From Agrostemma githago (taxonomy: Eukaryota > Streptophyta > Magnoliopsida > Caryophyllales > Caryophyllaceae), in the NCBI GenBank assembly GCA_958450325.1, contig OY288244.1, positions 36,393,424 through 36,457,423 on the forward strand: a stretch of DNA of 64,000 bases. The letters are read 5' to 3'. The translations under genes were made by a program, and so were the position numbers. The notes under the pieces are model-generated. The model was not told the origin of the DNA and did no database searches. It was given only the letters and a program-made list of their open reading frames with translations. Of this stretch, positions 47,998 to 61,782 are shown piece by piece (position 1 is the stretch's first letter; each line of letters begins with the position of its first letter).

Positions 47998-49959
47998 TTA
48001 ACAATGCTAAAACGCTTTACATACTAATCCTGTAGAAATTGAAGTAGTATTTGGAAATATGAAAGTCTTCATAAAATTTCGATTGCTTGAAAATCAAAAG
48101 TTGAAATAATTTCGAAATACTTCAAAATAAATTATTAAAGCATTTCGAAACAAAACTAAATATAAATATCAACCAAAGATAAAACAGAAGTGAAGTATAA
48201 AGTTCTCAAATTATAATTCAAATATGTTAAATTTCACAATATCCGAAAAGTTTAAGTAAGTCAAACTTTTTATAAAATAGGTAGTTCGAAAAATGGTTAA
48301 CGGGTAAATAGAACAATGATAGATAATAAATTAAAATAAGAGTTTTCAAAATCGATAAAAGTCGAAGGGATTAGCAGCAGATGCGGTAACAGAATTCAAG
48401 AGAAGCAGAAAGGAAGACAGAGTTGAGAATCAAAAAGAACTATCAAGGATTATAGAAGAAATTAACCATCTCAAGATCCCTAGCACGACTCTCACAAACA
48501 CGTGTTCGTAATGGCACAGACACTCACATCTTCGAACACGTCATTCGACTAAGGTTTCTGAGAATTCCACCAAATTTCATATCGTAACAGCGAAACCACC
48601 AAAATATTAACTCAACGAAGCCACAATCTCGTTGGTCTAATGGTTTTGAACTATAAATCCATCAAGATGATTCGCATTAAGTATTCCTCAAAACAACGCG
48701 ATAAATACAACCTCTAATTGTAACATGTTTCTCCTTTTCATGGTTAACAACAATCTATCCAACTTAGATCAATCAACTCCAAAGTTCATAGGTTACTACC
48801 TTAAACAACGATCAACGATCTAATCCTTAAGAAACACGGGTAATCTATGTCAACCAAAATTTCTAACGATATTAATGAAAACCTTCGATGGTACCACAAC
48901 ACTCAGGCTAACACTTTAAACAGTACTCTATGATCCCAAATATTCATGATTCATCCATCAAATAAGCATTAGGTAAGAATCCCAAGTAATATTATCAGTT
49001 ACACTTAGTTCGGTTCTAGGTTAGCTAGGTACTAGGTATCCATCAAATATGATATACTCTTGCTACTTCAATAGATTATTCAACTTTAAGTCCTCCAAAT
49101 AATCAAGTAACCTATAACCCAAGGTTCAAAATCTTAAGTACCAACCTAATTCCATTAATCGACAATTTATCATTCAAATCGATCCTCAAAAGCTTACTAA
49201 GATAGATAACAAGGTATAACTCACAATTCTCAAACCACGTAACAAGGGTTGACCAAACCTCAAACATCTTTAACTTTTCACGGGTTCACTAAGACAAAAT
49301 TCGGTCTAACCAAAGAATCTCAAGAGAAAGATGGTAGAGTAGAAGAATATAACAAGGATTCATCAAGCGGATGAAGAAGAGAATATAAAAGAGAAGAATG
49401 AGAAGAAGTAGAGGAAGGAAGAAAAGAGTCGATGACCCTATATTACTAAGTTCTAGAACCAGAGGATAATCTTCGGGCCTCCAGAGTTCACGAGGGATCC
49501 AAATGGATTACTTCATCTTCTTGTAGAGGAACGAGCACACAAGTCTTGGGTCGCTCCATCTGGATCTACTGCGACATCATGGAACAAGAATCTACTCTTA
49601 ATCATCTTGCCTGGAGCTTAAGTAAACTGAACCGGAGCTAAAAGTCACCATCGACATCTTTCTTGGAGCACCAAGTTGTTCACTCGAGTCAGCAGGCGTT
49701 GAGAGTTCTAAGACGGTGTTGTCGCGATCTGGAGCAGCATCCTATCAACATCTTGTTCATTCGTCTTCTTCCAACAAAAGCAACAAATATTCAATGTTAA
49801 TCATTGAGTTCAGGAACAGATAATCTTAACAGTTAAGTCCTTATCTGTTTCTACCCATTTCTAACAATATATTTTTTTTATTTACTGTTTAAATAATTTA
49901 CTGGTATTTTCCCTAATTTCAGGTGTAAGCGTCGGGAGCAGTGATGCTCTGATACCAAC
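47998..49959 (-). mobile_element. LARD-like internal region left of LTR H, with a 446-bp deletion
   Basis: Continues from 40445 after the solo LTR and runs to the primer site at 49946-49959. Near 48507-48511 it jumps from the equivalent of 14924 to that of 15370. GTAAT occurs at both edges in the reference unit, so 446 bp, including the 25-bp repeats, were lost through 5-bp microhomology. Non-coding. Confidence 0.85.
49946..49959 (-). other. primer-binding site (tRNA-iMet type)
   Basis: GCTCTGATACCAAC on the plus strand, adjoining LTR H. Confidence 0.85.
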
Positions 49960-52900
49960 TGTAATCCCCTAGAAATTCTAACGCGATACAGTGGCGGAAA
50001 CACTGCAGAGTCGGGATTATAACACGCTGTAACTATGTTTTTATAAAAATATAAATGGCAAAGTCAAACATTAGGCCCCAAATAAAATGGCCAAAATTAA
50101 ATAAATCCACAAAGGGGTTTAACAATCCACAAAACATAATTATTAAAATTAATCGAGCAAGGATCATGTCTGCCCGCTAGCCCACACCCGGAAACATGCA
50201 TACCTGCCATCTTAAAAACATAACAGCCACAATTAGTGAGGAGCAACGTCAACGTTCTTCCAGCCGTATAACAGGATTTTAAAACAGTAATTACTATTAT
50301 AGGAAAAATAGTCAAAATGGAAAACAGTAAAACAGCATATTAAAATAAGCTTTCAGCGCGAAATGAAATAATTAAATGGGTTTCCGAAGAAACATAAAAA
50401 TATTTGCTAACCTTCGAACCAAATTATATCGATAACAATAAAATATTCAAAAAGGCGTTATGTATAGGATTAATGTAGAATCTAGACTTTCACTAGGACA
50501 ATACTAAAAACTAGCTTCGAGAACTTAGTCAAAACAAATCAGACTTCGGTCTCTAACTAGGCAACTCAACCATAACAGGATTGCATGCAGCGAGGTCCTG
50601 GTTTAAGTAGTGCACACCCCTCCTGGATACAAACCATACCCAGTTCAACCCGACGCGACTTACACGAGGCGATATCTAAGTTTAAGGTAAACATACACCC
50701 TTCTGAACACAAACCATGCTCAGTTCAACGACCAATGTGTCTCAACATAGACACACCAGCTTTATAGTTGATGGCAAAACGTACATCATAGACTATATTT
50801 CTCTAAACCCACACTTTTCCTTATTTCATAACTCCAAAACAACCCATTATCGATATTTAAAAGATGTATTCAATACAAACAATAGGAGAACAAAAGAAAA
50901 AGGAATCACTTTCCAAAAGATTAAACTTTCTATTTTAGTAAACTTCTATTTTTAGAAACTTTACCAAAAACTGCATCATATCAAAATAGCGAAAATATTA
51001 GTTTATACTAACATCACATTTTTAGTAAACGATATAGATTTATAAAACTAGTACTTTCGGCCTTAACGATATTAATTCTCAAAGTGAACATTTAATTTTA
51101 TGAAATTATTAAAATATCGTATAAGCGTTATAAAATGATTAAAAACGTCTTAAACATTTTAATATTGCTAATTAGGGTGTTTTCAAAAGTTATAAAGTTA
51201 AAATTCCCTAATTATTATTAGTTTCGACAATAAAATTATAAATAGGATTTTACGGCAAATATCAAATTAAATATTTGAACGTCTTAATTTAATTAAACCA
51301 ACAAATATATTTAGAGTATGTTAAGGGATGATTTAACTCTTAAAGTTTCAGATTTAAATACTTCCAAAATTGCTGGAAAAATAATTCTTTTAGGTAAGAC
51401 GAAGCATTTTAACGATAAATCACAATTTGTCCGAAAATCATTACTTATTAATTAAAGACTTTAATAAATAGTACAAAAATTACGTAAAATAGTTCAAATA
51501 TATTTATGGACATTCTGTCTAGAAAAGAAAATTTTACAAAATCCTAAAACTCGGTTTTTAAAGCGTTTTCTCGTTAATCGTCCAATCTCGACAATAACGA
51601 TTAATAAAAATAGTAATTACAAAATGATTTAAGTATTAATGTCTAAAAACTATTATTAAACCTAAAAATCATCATTTTCCAGAATATACTAATTTTCCAG
51701 ATTTTCCAAAGTTCCAGATTTACCAACTTCCGTCAAAACCGCCTTTAAAACCCGTTTTCACAATTAACGATTCCATTAATAAAACTGATCGTTCCTAACA
51801 TTTTATTAAGGCACTAAAAATCATAAAATTATATTTTAATATGAAATCATCAGAATCATAATTTTTTCCAGATTTAAACCAAGGACCATAAATCGAGTAT
51901 TTAAACGACAAACACGGTTTTAACGATAAATGATGATTTAAAGTGATTAATTAATTCATCTACTTAACAATTTCGAAAAATTAAGAAGAAATTCAGAAAA
52001 TTCTATTTCATCAGAAAGTTTCACCACGTCAAAAATCAGATTAAAAGAAAATGTTTAGGTACTAGAACTAAAAATCGGCTTTTAATCATTTTTGTCCGAT
52101 AACGGTAATAATTCAATAATCGATATCAAAAATATCAGAAAAATACTAAATTATTAAAAATCATCAAAAACAATATTTTTCCAGAATATAAACATATATT
52201 ACATGTTTAGTCCGAATATTATGATTTTACAAATTAATATGACAATTTAATCGTTAATCTCGTAAAAGCGATAAAAATACCGAAACATGCAAATTTTCAA
52301 ATTTTAAAAATTTTCCAGATTTTATGACATACATATATTTCCAAAATAAAACATAAAAATATATAAATACTCAATTAAAATCATGAAATACCGAGTAACA
52401 TCGACGTTACCTCTACTCCAAGTCTGAATCGATTACATACTCGTCGGACTCGGGCTCATCCACAAAACCTACATCACACGAAAATCATGGAAGAAAAATA
52501 CCATGAGAAAAACTAAGAAAATCAATGGTAAATAACGATCGAAAACCCATCGATTATTACCTTAACGATAGAATCGGAAAGAGGATTAATTTTACGATAA
52601 AAATGAGCCGATCAAGACTCGATTAGGGACAAAATTGGGCTGGAAAATATGGCTGAAACTCATGGCCAGTATGAAGGAATTGAAGAGTATTTTCTTTGTT
52701 TAATGTGGTTGAATGAGAATGAATGAAAAGAAATGAATTATGTGAATTGCGTGTATGAATATGATCTTAAAAATTGATGAAAACAATGTTAGATACACTA
52801 AAAAAACCAGCAAAAATGGATTAACAAGGGAGAGTGAAAAGTTTTGCAATTAGTCACCAAATTCATTAAGGTAATAAAAATATCGAAGGCTTTAATCACT

Positions 52901-53445
52901 TTATAAAACCAAATGAAAAAAAAAATGTGAAGATGTGTGACCATGGGTGTCATGGTCTAAAAAGGGGCCTAAAAGTGCTTCTTTTAAATGTAGGTTGATA
53001 AAAATAAGAATCGTATAATTACTAAAAGTACTTCAAAGTAATTCGAGTAAACCTCGCGATAGAAAATAATTATTTACAAAACTTTGTAATAAAATGATTA
53101 AAGGCTAAATTTTTCGTAAATAAAAATATTTTTTAGTTGGAAATGTTATATAAATGTGTTTAGACATTTTTAGGAAAAGAAATAACATAAATCCAAGCTT
53201 AAAACGTTAGTTCGTAGAAAAAAATAGGACTCCTCGCGAATAAATAAATAGTTTGCGATGAAAATTTTATAAATAGATAAGGAAAATAAAATATTTAAAA
53301 TCTTTTAATAAAAATAAATAATATTTGACTTGAAAATGTTATGAAGCTTGAAAATGAAGGAAACTGAAGACAGAAAAAATAACAGAGTCTTGACGGAGTC
53401 ATAACGGAATAGATAACAACGCATAGAAAATTAGCGGGTGTTACA
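49960..53445 (-). mobile_element. LTR H, full length (3486 bp)
   Basis: Same termini and layout as LTRs A and B. Primer site on the left, polypurine tract (53446-53456) on the right, internal sequence on both sides. First full LTR of the right-hand head-to-tail array. Confidence 0.9.
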
Positions 53446-56237
53446 ATCCTCCCCACAAAAAGAAAGTTTCGTCCTCGAAACTAAGAATAAGCAGAAAGGA
53501 ATCAAGATTACCCCACTCGAAAAGATGGGGATACAAATTTGTATAAGAATTTTATTTCAAAAGAAATTTTACCACTTTCAAAGTGATACAAAATCGAATG
53601 CAAATATTTATTCCAAGAGGAATTGGGTTAAGCTACCCGAAGATTAAAATCTTTAAATTAATGAAATCATAAAGTAAAGTTGTTTGATAAAATAACGACG
53701 TCAAATAACATTTGTAAACGAGCTTGAAAGAAATAAGGTAACCAAAACATTTTCAAAACAAAAGTAAAACAATTTGATTAGGAAATTCGAAAATATTTTT
53801 TTTTTTTAAGAAACAAAATTTAGTTCGGAGAAATCAACTTTTGTAGTTAGCAAAACTCGAACCAGTCGTCAATCATTTTCAATAACAGATTCGAAAGTCC
53901 ACCAACAATAAAACGAAAACTAATTTCAAAACGTTAAAATTTCGAAAATTTTATCAAAGTAATTATGAACGTTTTCAAAAACGTTATCAAACTTGAACAT
54001 ACAAAATAATATTGACAATGCTAAAACGCTTTACATACTAATCCTGTAGAAATTGAAGTAGTATTTGGAAATATGAAAGTCTTCATAAAATTTCGATTGC
54101 TTGAAAATCAAAAGTAGAAATAATTTCGAAATACATCAAAATAAATTATTAAAGCATTTCGAAACAAAACTAAATATAAATATCAACCAAAGATAAAACA
54201 TAAGTGAAGTATAAAGTTCTCAAATTATAATTCAAATATGTTAAATTTCACGATATCCGAAAAGTTTAAGTAAGTCAAACTTTTTATAAAATAGGTAGTT
54301 CGAAAAATGGTTAACGGGTAAATAGAACAATGATAGATAATAAATTAAAATAAGAGTTTTCAAAATTAGCAGAAAGTAATCCTCCCCACTAAAAGAAAGT
54401 TTCGTCCTCGAAACTAAGAATAAGCAGAAAGGAATCAAGATTACCCCACTCGAAAAGATGGGGATACAAATTTGTATAAGAATTTCATTTCAAAAGAAAT
54501 TTTACAGCTTTCAAAGTGATACGAAATCGAATGCAAATATTTAATCCAAGAGGAATTGGGCTAAGCTACCCGAAGTTTAAAATCTTTTAATTAATGAAAT
54601 CATAAAGTAAAGTTGTTTGATAAAATAACGACGTCAAATAACATTTGTAAACGAGCTTGAAAGAAATAAGGTAACCAAAACATTTTCAAAACAAAAGTAA
54701 AACAATTTGATTAGGAAATTCGAAAATATTTATATTTTTTTTTTGAAGAAACAAAATTTAGTTCGGAGAAATCAACTTTTGTAGTTAGTAAAAATCGAAC
54801 CAGTCGTCAATCATTTTCAATAACAGATTCGAAAGTCCACCAACAATAAAACGAAAACTAATTTCAAAACGTTAAAATTTCGAAAATTTTATCAAAGTAA
54901 TTATGAAAGTTTTCAAAAACGTTATCAAACTTGAACATACAAAATAATTTTGACAATGCTAAAACGCTTTACATACTAATCCTGTAGAAATTGAAGTAGT
55001 ATTTGGAAATATGAAAGTCTTCATAAAATTTCGATTGCTTGAAAATCAAAAGTTGAAATAATTTCGAAATACTTCAAAATAAATTATTAAAGCATTTTGA
55101 AACAAAACAAAATATAAATATCAACCAAAGATAAAACAGAAGTGAAGTATAAAGTTCTCAAATTATAATTCAAATATGTTAAATTTCACGATATCCGAAA
55201 AGTTTAAGTAAGTGAAACTTTTTATAACATAGGTAGTTCGAAAAATGGTTAACGGGTAAATAGAACAATGATAGATAATAAATTAAAATAAGAGTTTTCA
55301 AAATTAGCAGAAAGTAATCCTCCCCACTAAATGAAAGTTTCGTCCTCGAAACTAAGAATAAGCAGAAAGGAATCAAGATCACCCCACTCGAAAAGATGGG
55401 GATACAAATTTGTATAAGAATTTCATTTCAAAAGAAATTTTACAACTTTCAAAGTGATACGAAATCGAATGCAAATATTTATTCCAAGAGGAATTGGGCT
55501 AAGCTACCCGAAGTTTAAAATCTTTTAATTAATGAAATCATAAAGTAAAGTTGTTTGATAAAATAACGACGTCAAATAACATTTGTAAACGAGCTTGTAA
55601 GAAATAAGGTAACTAAAACATTTTCAAAACAAAAGTAAAACAATTTGATTAGGAAATTCGAAAATATTTATATTTTTTTTTTAAGAAACAAAATTTAGTT
55701 CGGAGAAATAAACTTTTGTAGTTAGTAAAAATCGAACCAGTCGTCAATCATTTTCAATAATAGATTCGAAAGTCCACCAACAATAAAACGAAAACTAATT
55801 TCAAAACGTTAAAATTTCGAAAATTTTATAAAAGTAATTATGAAAGTTTTCAAAAACGTTATCAAACTTGAACATACAAAATAATTTTGACAATGCTAAA
55901 ACGCTTTACATACTAATCCTGTAGAAATTGAAGTAGTATTTGGAAATATGAAAGTCTTCATAAAATTTCGATTGCTTGAAAATCAAAAGTTGAAATAATT
56001 TCGAAATACTTCAAAATAAATTATTAAAGCATTTTGAAACAAAACTAAATATAAATATCAACCAAAGATAAAACAGAAGTGAAGTATAAAGTTCTCAAAT
56101 TATAATTCAAATATGTTAAATTTCACGATATCCGAAAAGTTTAAGTAAGTCAAACTTTTTATAAAATAGGTAGTTCGAAAAATGGTTAACGGGTAAATAG
56201 AACAATGATAGATAATAAATTAAAATAAGAGTTTTCA
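53446..56237 (-). repeat. ~935-bp tandem subrepeat, three copies
   Basis: Each copy spans from the purine tract to the TTTTCAAAATT stretch. The two junctions (about 54363-54380 and 55301-55318) carry the same short insert, AGCAGAAAGT, which resembles nearby AGCAGAAAGG. Confidence 0.85.
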
Positions 56238-58276
56238 AAATTGATAAAGGTCGAAGGGATTAGCAGCAGATGCGGTAACAGAATTCAAGAGAAGCAGAAA
56301 GGAAGACGGATTTGAGAATAAAAAAGAACTATCAAGGATTATAGAAGAAATTAATCATCTCAAGATCCCTAGCACGACTCTCACAAACACGGGTTCGTAA
56401 TTGGCCCATCAAATAACGCTAAGTCCAATATCGGCACAGGGTGGTCCTACTCAATCTACCACCTCCAAAATTATCAATTATCACCGCCTCCAAAATTATC
56501 AATTGTCACCGCCTCCAAAATTAAGTCTTACATACTTATATAATCTTTCAATTAGTATGGTAAGAATCCTCAAATGATTTAGACTAATCCATTAATTACG
56601 ATTCCAGCGGTTATCAAAACATATCCAAACTCGTAATCACTAAGGCTCATAAATTCAAAGCTCATAAGGTATAAACTCGAGTTATACTTCTAATTTCTCG
56701 AGTAAGGAACACTAAATAAAATCCACCAATTAACAATGCTCGAGTACGAAATCTTCAAAAATGATCACCAACATATTTATAATGCCACAAGTACAGAAGT
56801 TGGGAAAGTACAACAAGTCCTCAAACATGCTCAAACCTATAGGTAATGGTGCAGACACTCACATCTTCGAACACGTCATTCGACTAAGGTTTCTGAGAAT
56901 TCCACCAAATTTCATATCGTAACAGCGAAACCACCAAAATATTAACTCAACGAAGCCACAATCTCGTTGGTCTAAGGGTTTTGAACTATAAATCCATCAA
57001 GATGATTCGCATTAAGTATTCCTCGAAACAACGCGATAAATACAACCTCTAATTGTAACATGTTTCTCCTTTTCATGGTTAACAACAATCTATCCAAGTT
57101 AGATCAATCAACTCCAAAGTTCATAGGTTACTACCTTAAACAACGATCAACGATCTAATCCTTAAGAAACACGGGTAATCTATGTCAACCAAAATTTCTA
57201 ACGATATTAATGAAAACTTTCGATGGTACCACAACACTCAGGTTAACACTTTGAACAGTACTCTATGATCCCAAATATTCATGATTCATCCATCAAATAA
57301 GCATTAGGTAAGAATCCCAAGTAATATTATCAGTTACACTTAGTTCGGTTCTAGGTTAGGTACAAGGTATCCATCAAATATGATATACTCTTGCTACTTC
57401 AATAGATTATTCAACTTTAAGTCCTCCAAATAATCAAGTAACCTATAACCCAAGGTTCAAAATCTTAAGTACCAACCTAATTCCATTAATCGACAATTTA
57501 TCATTCAAATCGATCCTCAAAAGCTTACTAAGATAGATAACAAGGTATAACTCACAATTCTCAAACCACGTAACAAGGGTTGACCAAACCTCAAACATCT
57601 ATAACTTTTCACGGGTTCACTAAGACAAAATTCGGTCTAACCAAAGAATCTCAAGAGAAAGATGGTAGAGTAGAAGAATATAACAAGGATTCATCAAGCG
57701 GATGAAGAAGAGAATATAAAAGAGAAGAATGAGAAGAAGTAGAGGAAGGAAAAAAAGAGTCGATGACCCTATATTACTAAGTTCTGGAACCAGAAAATAA
57801 TCTTCGGGCCTCCAGAGTTCACGAGGAATCCAAATGGATTACTTCATCTTCTTGTAGAGGAACGAGCACACAAGTCTTGGGTCGCTCCATCTAGATCTAC
57901 TGCGACATCATGGAACAAGAATCTACTCTTAACCATCTTGCCTGGAGCTTAAGTAAACTGAACCGGACCTAAAAGTCACCATCGGCATCTTTCTTGGAGC
58001 ACCAAGTTGTTCACTTGAGTCAGCAAGCGTTGAGAATTCTAAGACGGTCTTGTCGCGATCTGGAGCAGCATCCTATCAACATCTTGTTCATTCGTTTTCT
58101 TCCAACAAAAGCAACAAATATTCAATGTTAATCATTGAGTTCAGGAACAGATAATCTTAACAGTTAAGTCCTTATCTGTTTCTACCCATTTCTAACAATA
58201 TATTTTTTTTATTTACTGTTTAAATTATTTACTGGTATTTTCCCTAATTTCAGGTGTAAGTGTCGGGAGCAGTGAT

Positions 58277-58290
58277 GCTCTGATACCAAC
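58277..58290 (-). other. primer-binding site (tRNA-iMet type)
   Basis: GCTCTGATACCAAC on the plus strand, adjoining LTR I. Confidence 0.85.
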
Positions 58291-61200
58291 TGTAATCCCC
58301 TAGAATTTCTAACGCGATACAGTGGCGGAAAGACTGTAGAGTCGGGATTATAACACACTGTAACTGTGTTTTTATAAAAATATAAATGGTAAAGTCAAAC
58401 ATTAGGCCCTAAATAAAATGGCCAAAATTATATAAATCCACAAAGGGGTTTAACAATCCACAAAACATAATTATTAAAATTAATCGAGCAAGGATCATTT
58501 CTGCCCGCTAGCCCACACCCGGAAATATGCATACCTGTCATGTTAAAAACATAACAGCCACAATTAGTGAGGAGCAACGTCAACGTTCTTCCAGCCGTAT
58601 AACAGGATTTTAAAACAGTAATTACTATTATAGGAAAAATAGTCAAAATGGAAAACAGTAAAACAGCATATTAAAATAAGCTTTTAGCACGAAATGAAAT
58701 AATTAAATGGGTTTCCGAATAAACATAAAAATATTTGCTAACCTGCGAACCAAATTATATCGATAACAATAAAATATTCAAAATGGCGTTATGGATAGGA
58801 TTAATGTAGAATCTAGACTTTCACTAGGACAATACTAAAAACTAGCTTCGAGAACTTAGTCAAAACAAATCAGACTTCGGTCTCTAACTAGGCAACTCAA
58901 CCATAACAGGACTGCATGCAGCGAGGTCCTGGTTTAAGTAGTGCACACCCCTCCTGGATACAAACCATACCCAGTTCAACCCGACGCGACTTACACGATG
59001 CGATATCTAAGTTTAAGGTAAACATACACCCTTCTCAACACAAACCATGCTCAGTTCAACGACCAATGTGTCTCAACATAGACACACCAGCTTTATAGTT
59101 GATGGCAAAACGTACATCCCAGACTATATTACTCTAAACCCACACTTTTCCTTATTCCATAACTCCAAAACAACCCATTATCGATATTTAAAAGATGTAT
59201 TCAATACAAACAATAGGAGAACAAAAGAAAAAGGAATCACTTTCCAAAAGAGTAAACTTTCTATTTTAGGAAACTTCTGTTTTTAGAAACTTTGACAAAA
59301 ATAGCATCATATCAAAATAGCAAAAATATTATTTTATACTAACATCACATTGTTAGTAAACGATATAGATTTATAAAACTAGTACTTTCGGCCTTAACGA
59401 TATTAATTCTCAAAGTGAATATTTAATTTTATGAAATTATTAAAATATCGTATAAGCGTTATAAAATGATTAAAAATGTCTTAAACATTTTAATATTGCT
59501 AATTAGGGTGTTTTCAAAAGTTATAAAGTTAAAATTCCTTAATGATTATTAGTTTCGACAATAAAATTATAAATAGGATTTTACGGCAAATATCAAATTA
59601 AATATTTGAACGTCTTAATTTAATTAAACCAACAAATATATTTAGAGTATGTTAAGGGATGATTTAACTCTTAAAGTTTCAGATTTAAATACTTCCAAAA
59701 TTGCTGGAAAAATAATTCTTTTAGGTAAGACGAAGCATTTTAACGATAAATCACAATTTGTCCGAAAATCATTACTTATTAATTAAAGACTTTAATAAAT
59801 AGTACAAAAATTACGTAAAATAGTTAAAATATATTTATGGACATTCGGTCCAGAAAAGAAAATTTTACAAAATCCTAAAACTCGGTTTTTAAAGCGTTTT
59901 CTCGTTAATCGTCTAATCTCGACAATAACGATTAATAAAAATAGTAATTACAAAATGATTTAAGTATTAATGTCTAAAAAATTATTATTAAACCTAAAAA
60001 TCATCATTTTTCAGAATATACTAATTTTCCAGATTTTCCAAAGTTCCAGATTTACCAACTTCCGTCAAAACCGTCTTTAAAACCCGTTTTCACAATTAAC
60101 GATTCCATTAATAAAACTTATCGTTCCTAACATTTTATTAAGGCACCAAAAATCATAAAATTATATTTTAATATGAAATCATCAGAATCATAAATTTTTC
60201 CAGATTTAAACCAAGGACCAGAAATCGAGAATTTAAACGACAAACACGGTTTTAACGATAAACGATGATTTAAAGTGATTAATTAATTCATCCACTTAAA
60301 AATTTCGAATAATTATGAAGAAATTTAGAAAATTCTATTTCATCAGAAAGTTTCACCACGTCAAAAATCAGATTAAAATAAAATGTTTAGGTACTAGAAC
60401 TAAAAATCGGCTTTTAATCATTTTTGTCCGATAACGGTAATAATTCAATAATCGATATCAAAAATATCAGAAAAATACTAAATTATTAAAAATCATCAAA
60501 AAAAACATTTTTACAGAATATAAACATATATTACATGTTTAGGCCAAATATTATGATTTTAAATTAATATGACAATTTAATTGTTAATCTCATAAAAGCG
60601 ATAAAAATACCGAAACATGCAAATTTTCAAATTTTAAAAATTTTCCAGATTTTATGACATACATATATTGCCAAAATAAAACATAAAAATATATAAATGC
60701 AAATACTCAATTAAAATCATGAAATACCGAGTAACATCGACGTTACCTCTACTCCAAGTCTGAATCGATTACATACTCGTCGGACTCGGGCTTATCCAGA
60801 AAACCTACATCACACGAAAATCATAGTAGAAAAATACCATGAGAAAAACTAAGAAAATCAATGGTAAATAACGATCGAAAACCCATCGATTATTACCTTA
60901 ACGATAGAATCGGAAAGAGGATTAATTTTACGATAAAAATGAGACGATCAAGACTCGATTAGGGACAAAATTGGGCTGGAAAATATGGCTGAAACTCATG
61001 GCCAATATGAAGGAATTGAAGAGTATTTTCTTTGTTTGATGTGGTTGAATAAGAATGAATGAAAAGAAATGAATTATGTGAATTGTGTGAATGAATATGA
61101 TCTTAAAAATTGATGAAAATAATGTTAGATACACTAAAAAAAACCAGCCAAAATTGATTAACAAGGGAGAGTGAAAAGTTTTGCAATTAATCACCAAATT

Positions 61201-61782
61201 CATTAAGGTAATAAAAATATCTAAGGCTATAATCACTTTATAAAACCAAATGAAAAAAAAAATGTGAAGATGTGTGACCATGGGTGTCATGGTCTAAAAA
61301 GGGGCCAAAAAGTGCTTCTTTTAAATATAGGTTGATAAAAATAAGAATCGTATAATTACTAAAATCATTTCAAAGTAATTCGAGTAAACCTCGCGATAGA
61401 AAATAGTTATTTACGAAACTTTGTAATAAAATGATTAAAGGCTAAATTTTTCGTAAATAAAAATATTTTTTAGTTGGAAATATTATATAAATGTGTTTAG
61501 ACATTTTTAGGAAAAGAAATAACATAAATCCAAGCTTAAAACGTTAGTTCGTAAAAAAAAATAGGACTCCTCGCGAATAAATAAATAGTTTGCGATGAAA
61601 ATTTTATAAATAGATCAGGAAAATAAAATATTTAAAATCTTTTAATAAAAATAAATAATATTTGACTTGAAAATGTTATGAAGCATGAAAATGAAGGAAA
61701 CTGAAGACAGAAAAAATAACTGAGTCATGACGGAGTCATAACGGAATAGATAACAACGCATAGAAAATTAGCGGGTGTTACA
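58291..61782 (-). mobile_element. LTR I, full length (3492 bp)
   Basis: Same family and orientation as LTR H. Flanked by primer site and polypurine tract (61783-61793). Last LTR in the window. Confidence 0.9.

Larger units (their letters stand above)
53446..58290 (-). mobile_element. LARD-like internal region between LTR H and LTR I, with three subrepeats (4845 bp)
   Basis: Longer than the 2973-bp reference by almost exactly two subrepeats. Copies start at 53446, 54379 and 55317 (periods 933 and 938). Each starts with the ATCCTCCCCAC purine-tract complement. After the third, the rest of the internal region follows normally to the primer site. Non-coding. Confidence 0.9.

Noticed and set aside
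53446..56237. Spaced repeats that could suggest a CRISPR-like array
   Set aside because: Repeats are ~935 bp, directly adjacent and part of a plant retrotransposon.
60928..61290. 120-aa hydrophobic ORF that might look like a membrane protein
   Set aside because: Phe/Ile-rich from T-rich LTR sequence; the frame is broken in the other LTR copies.
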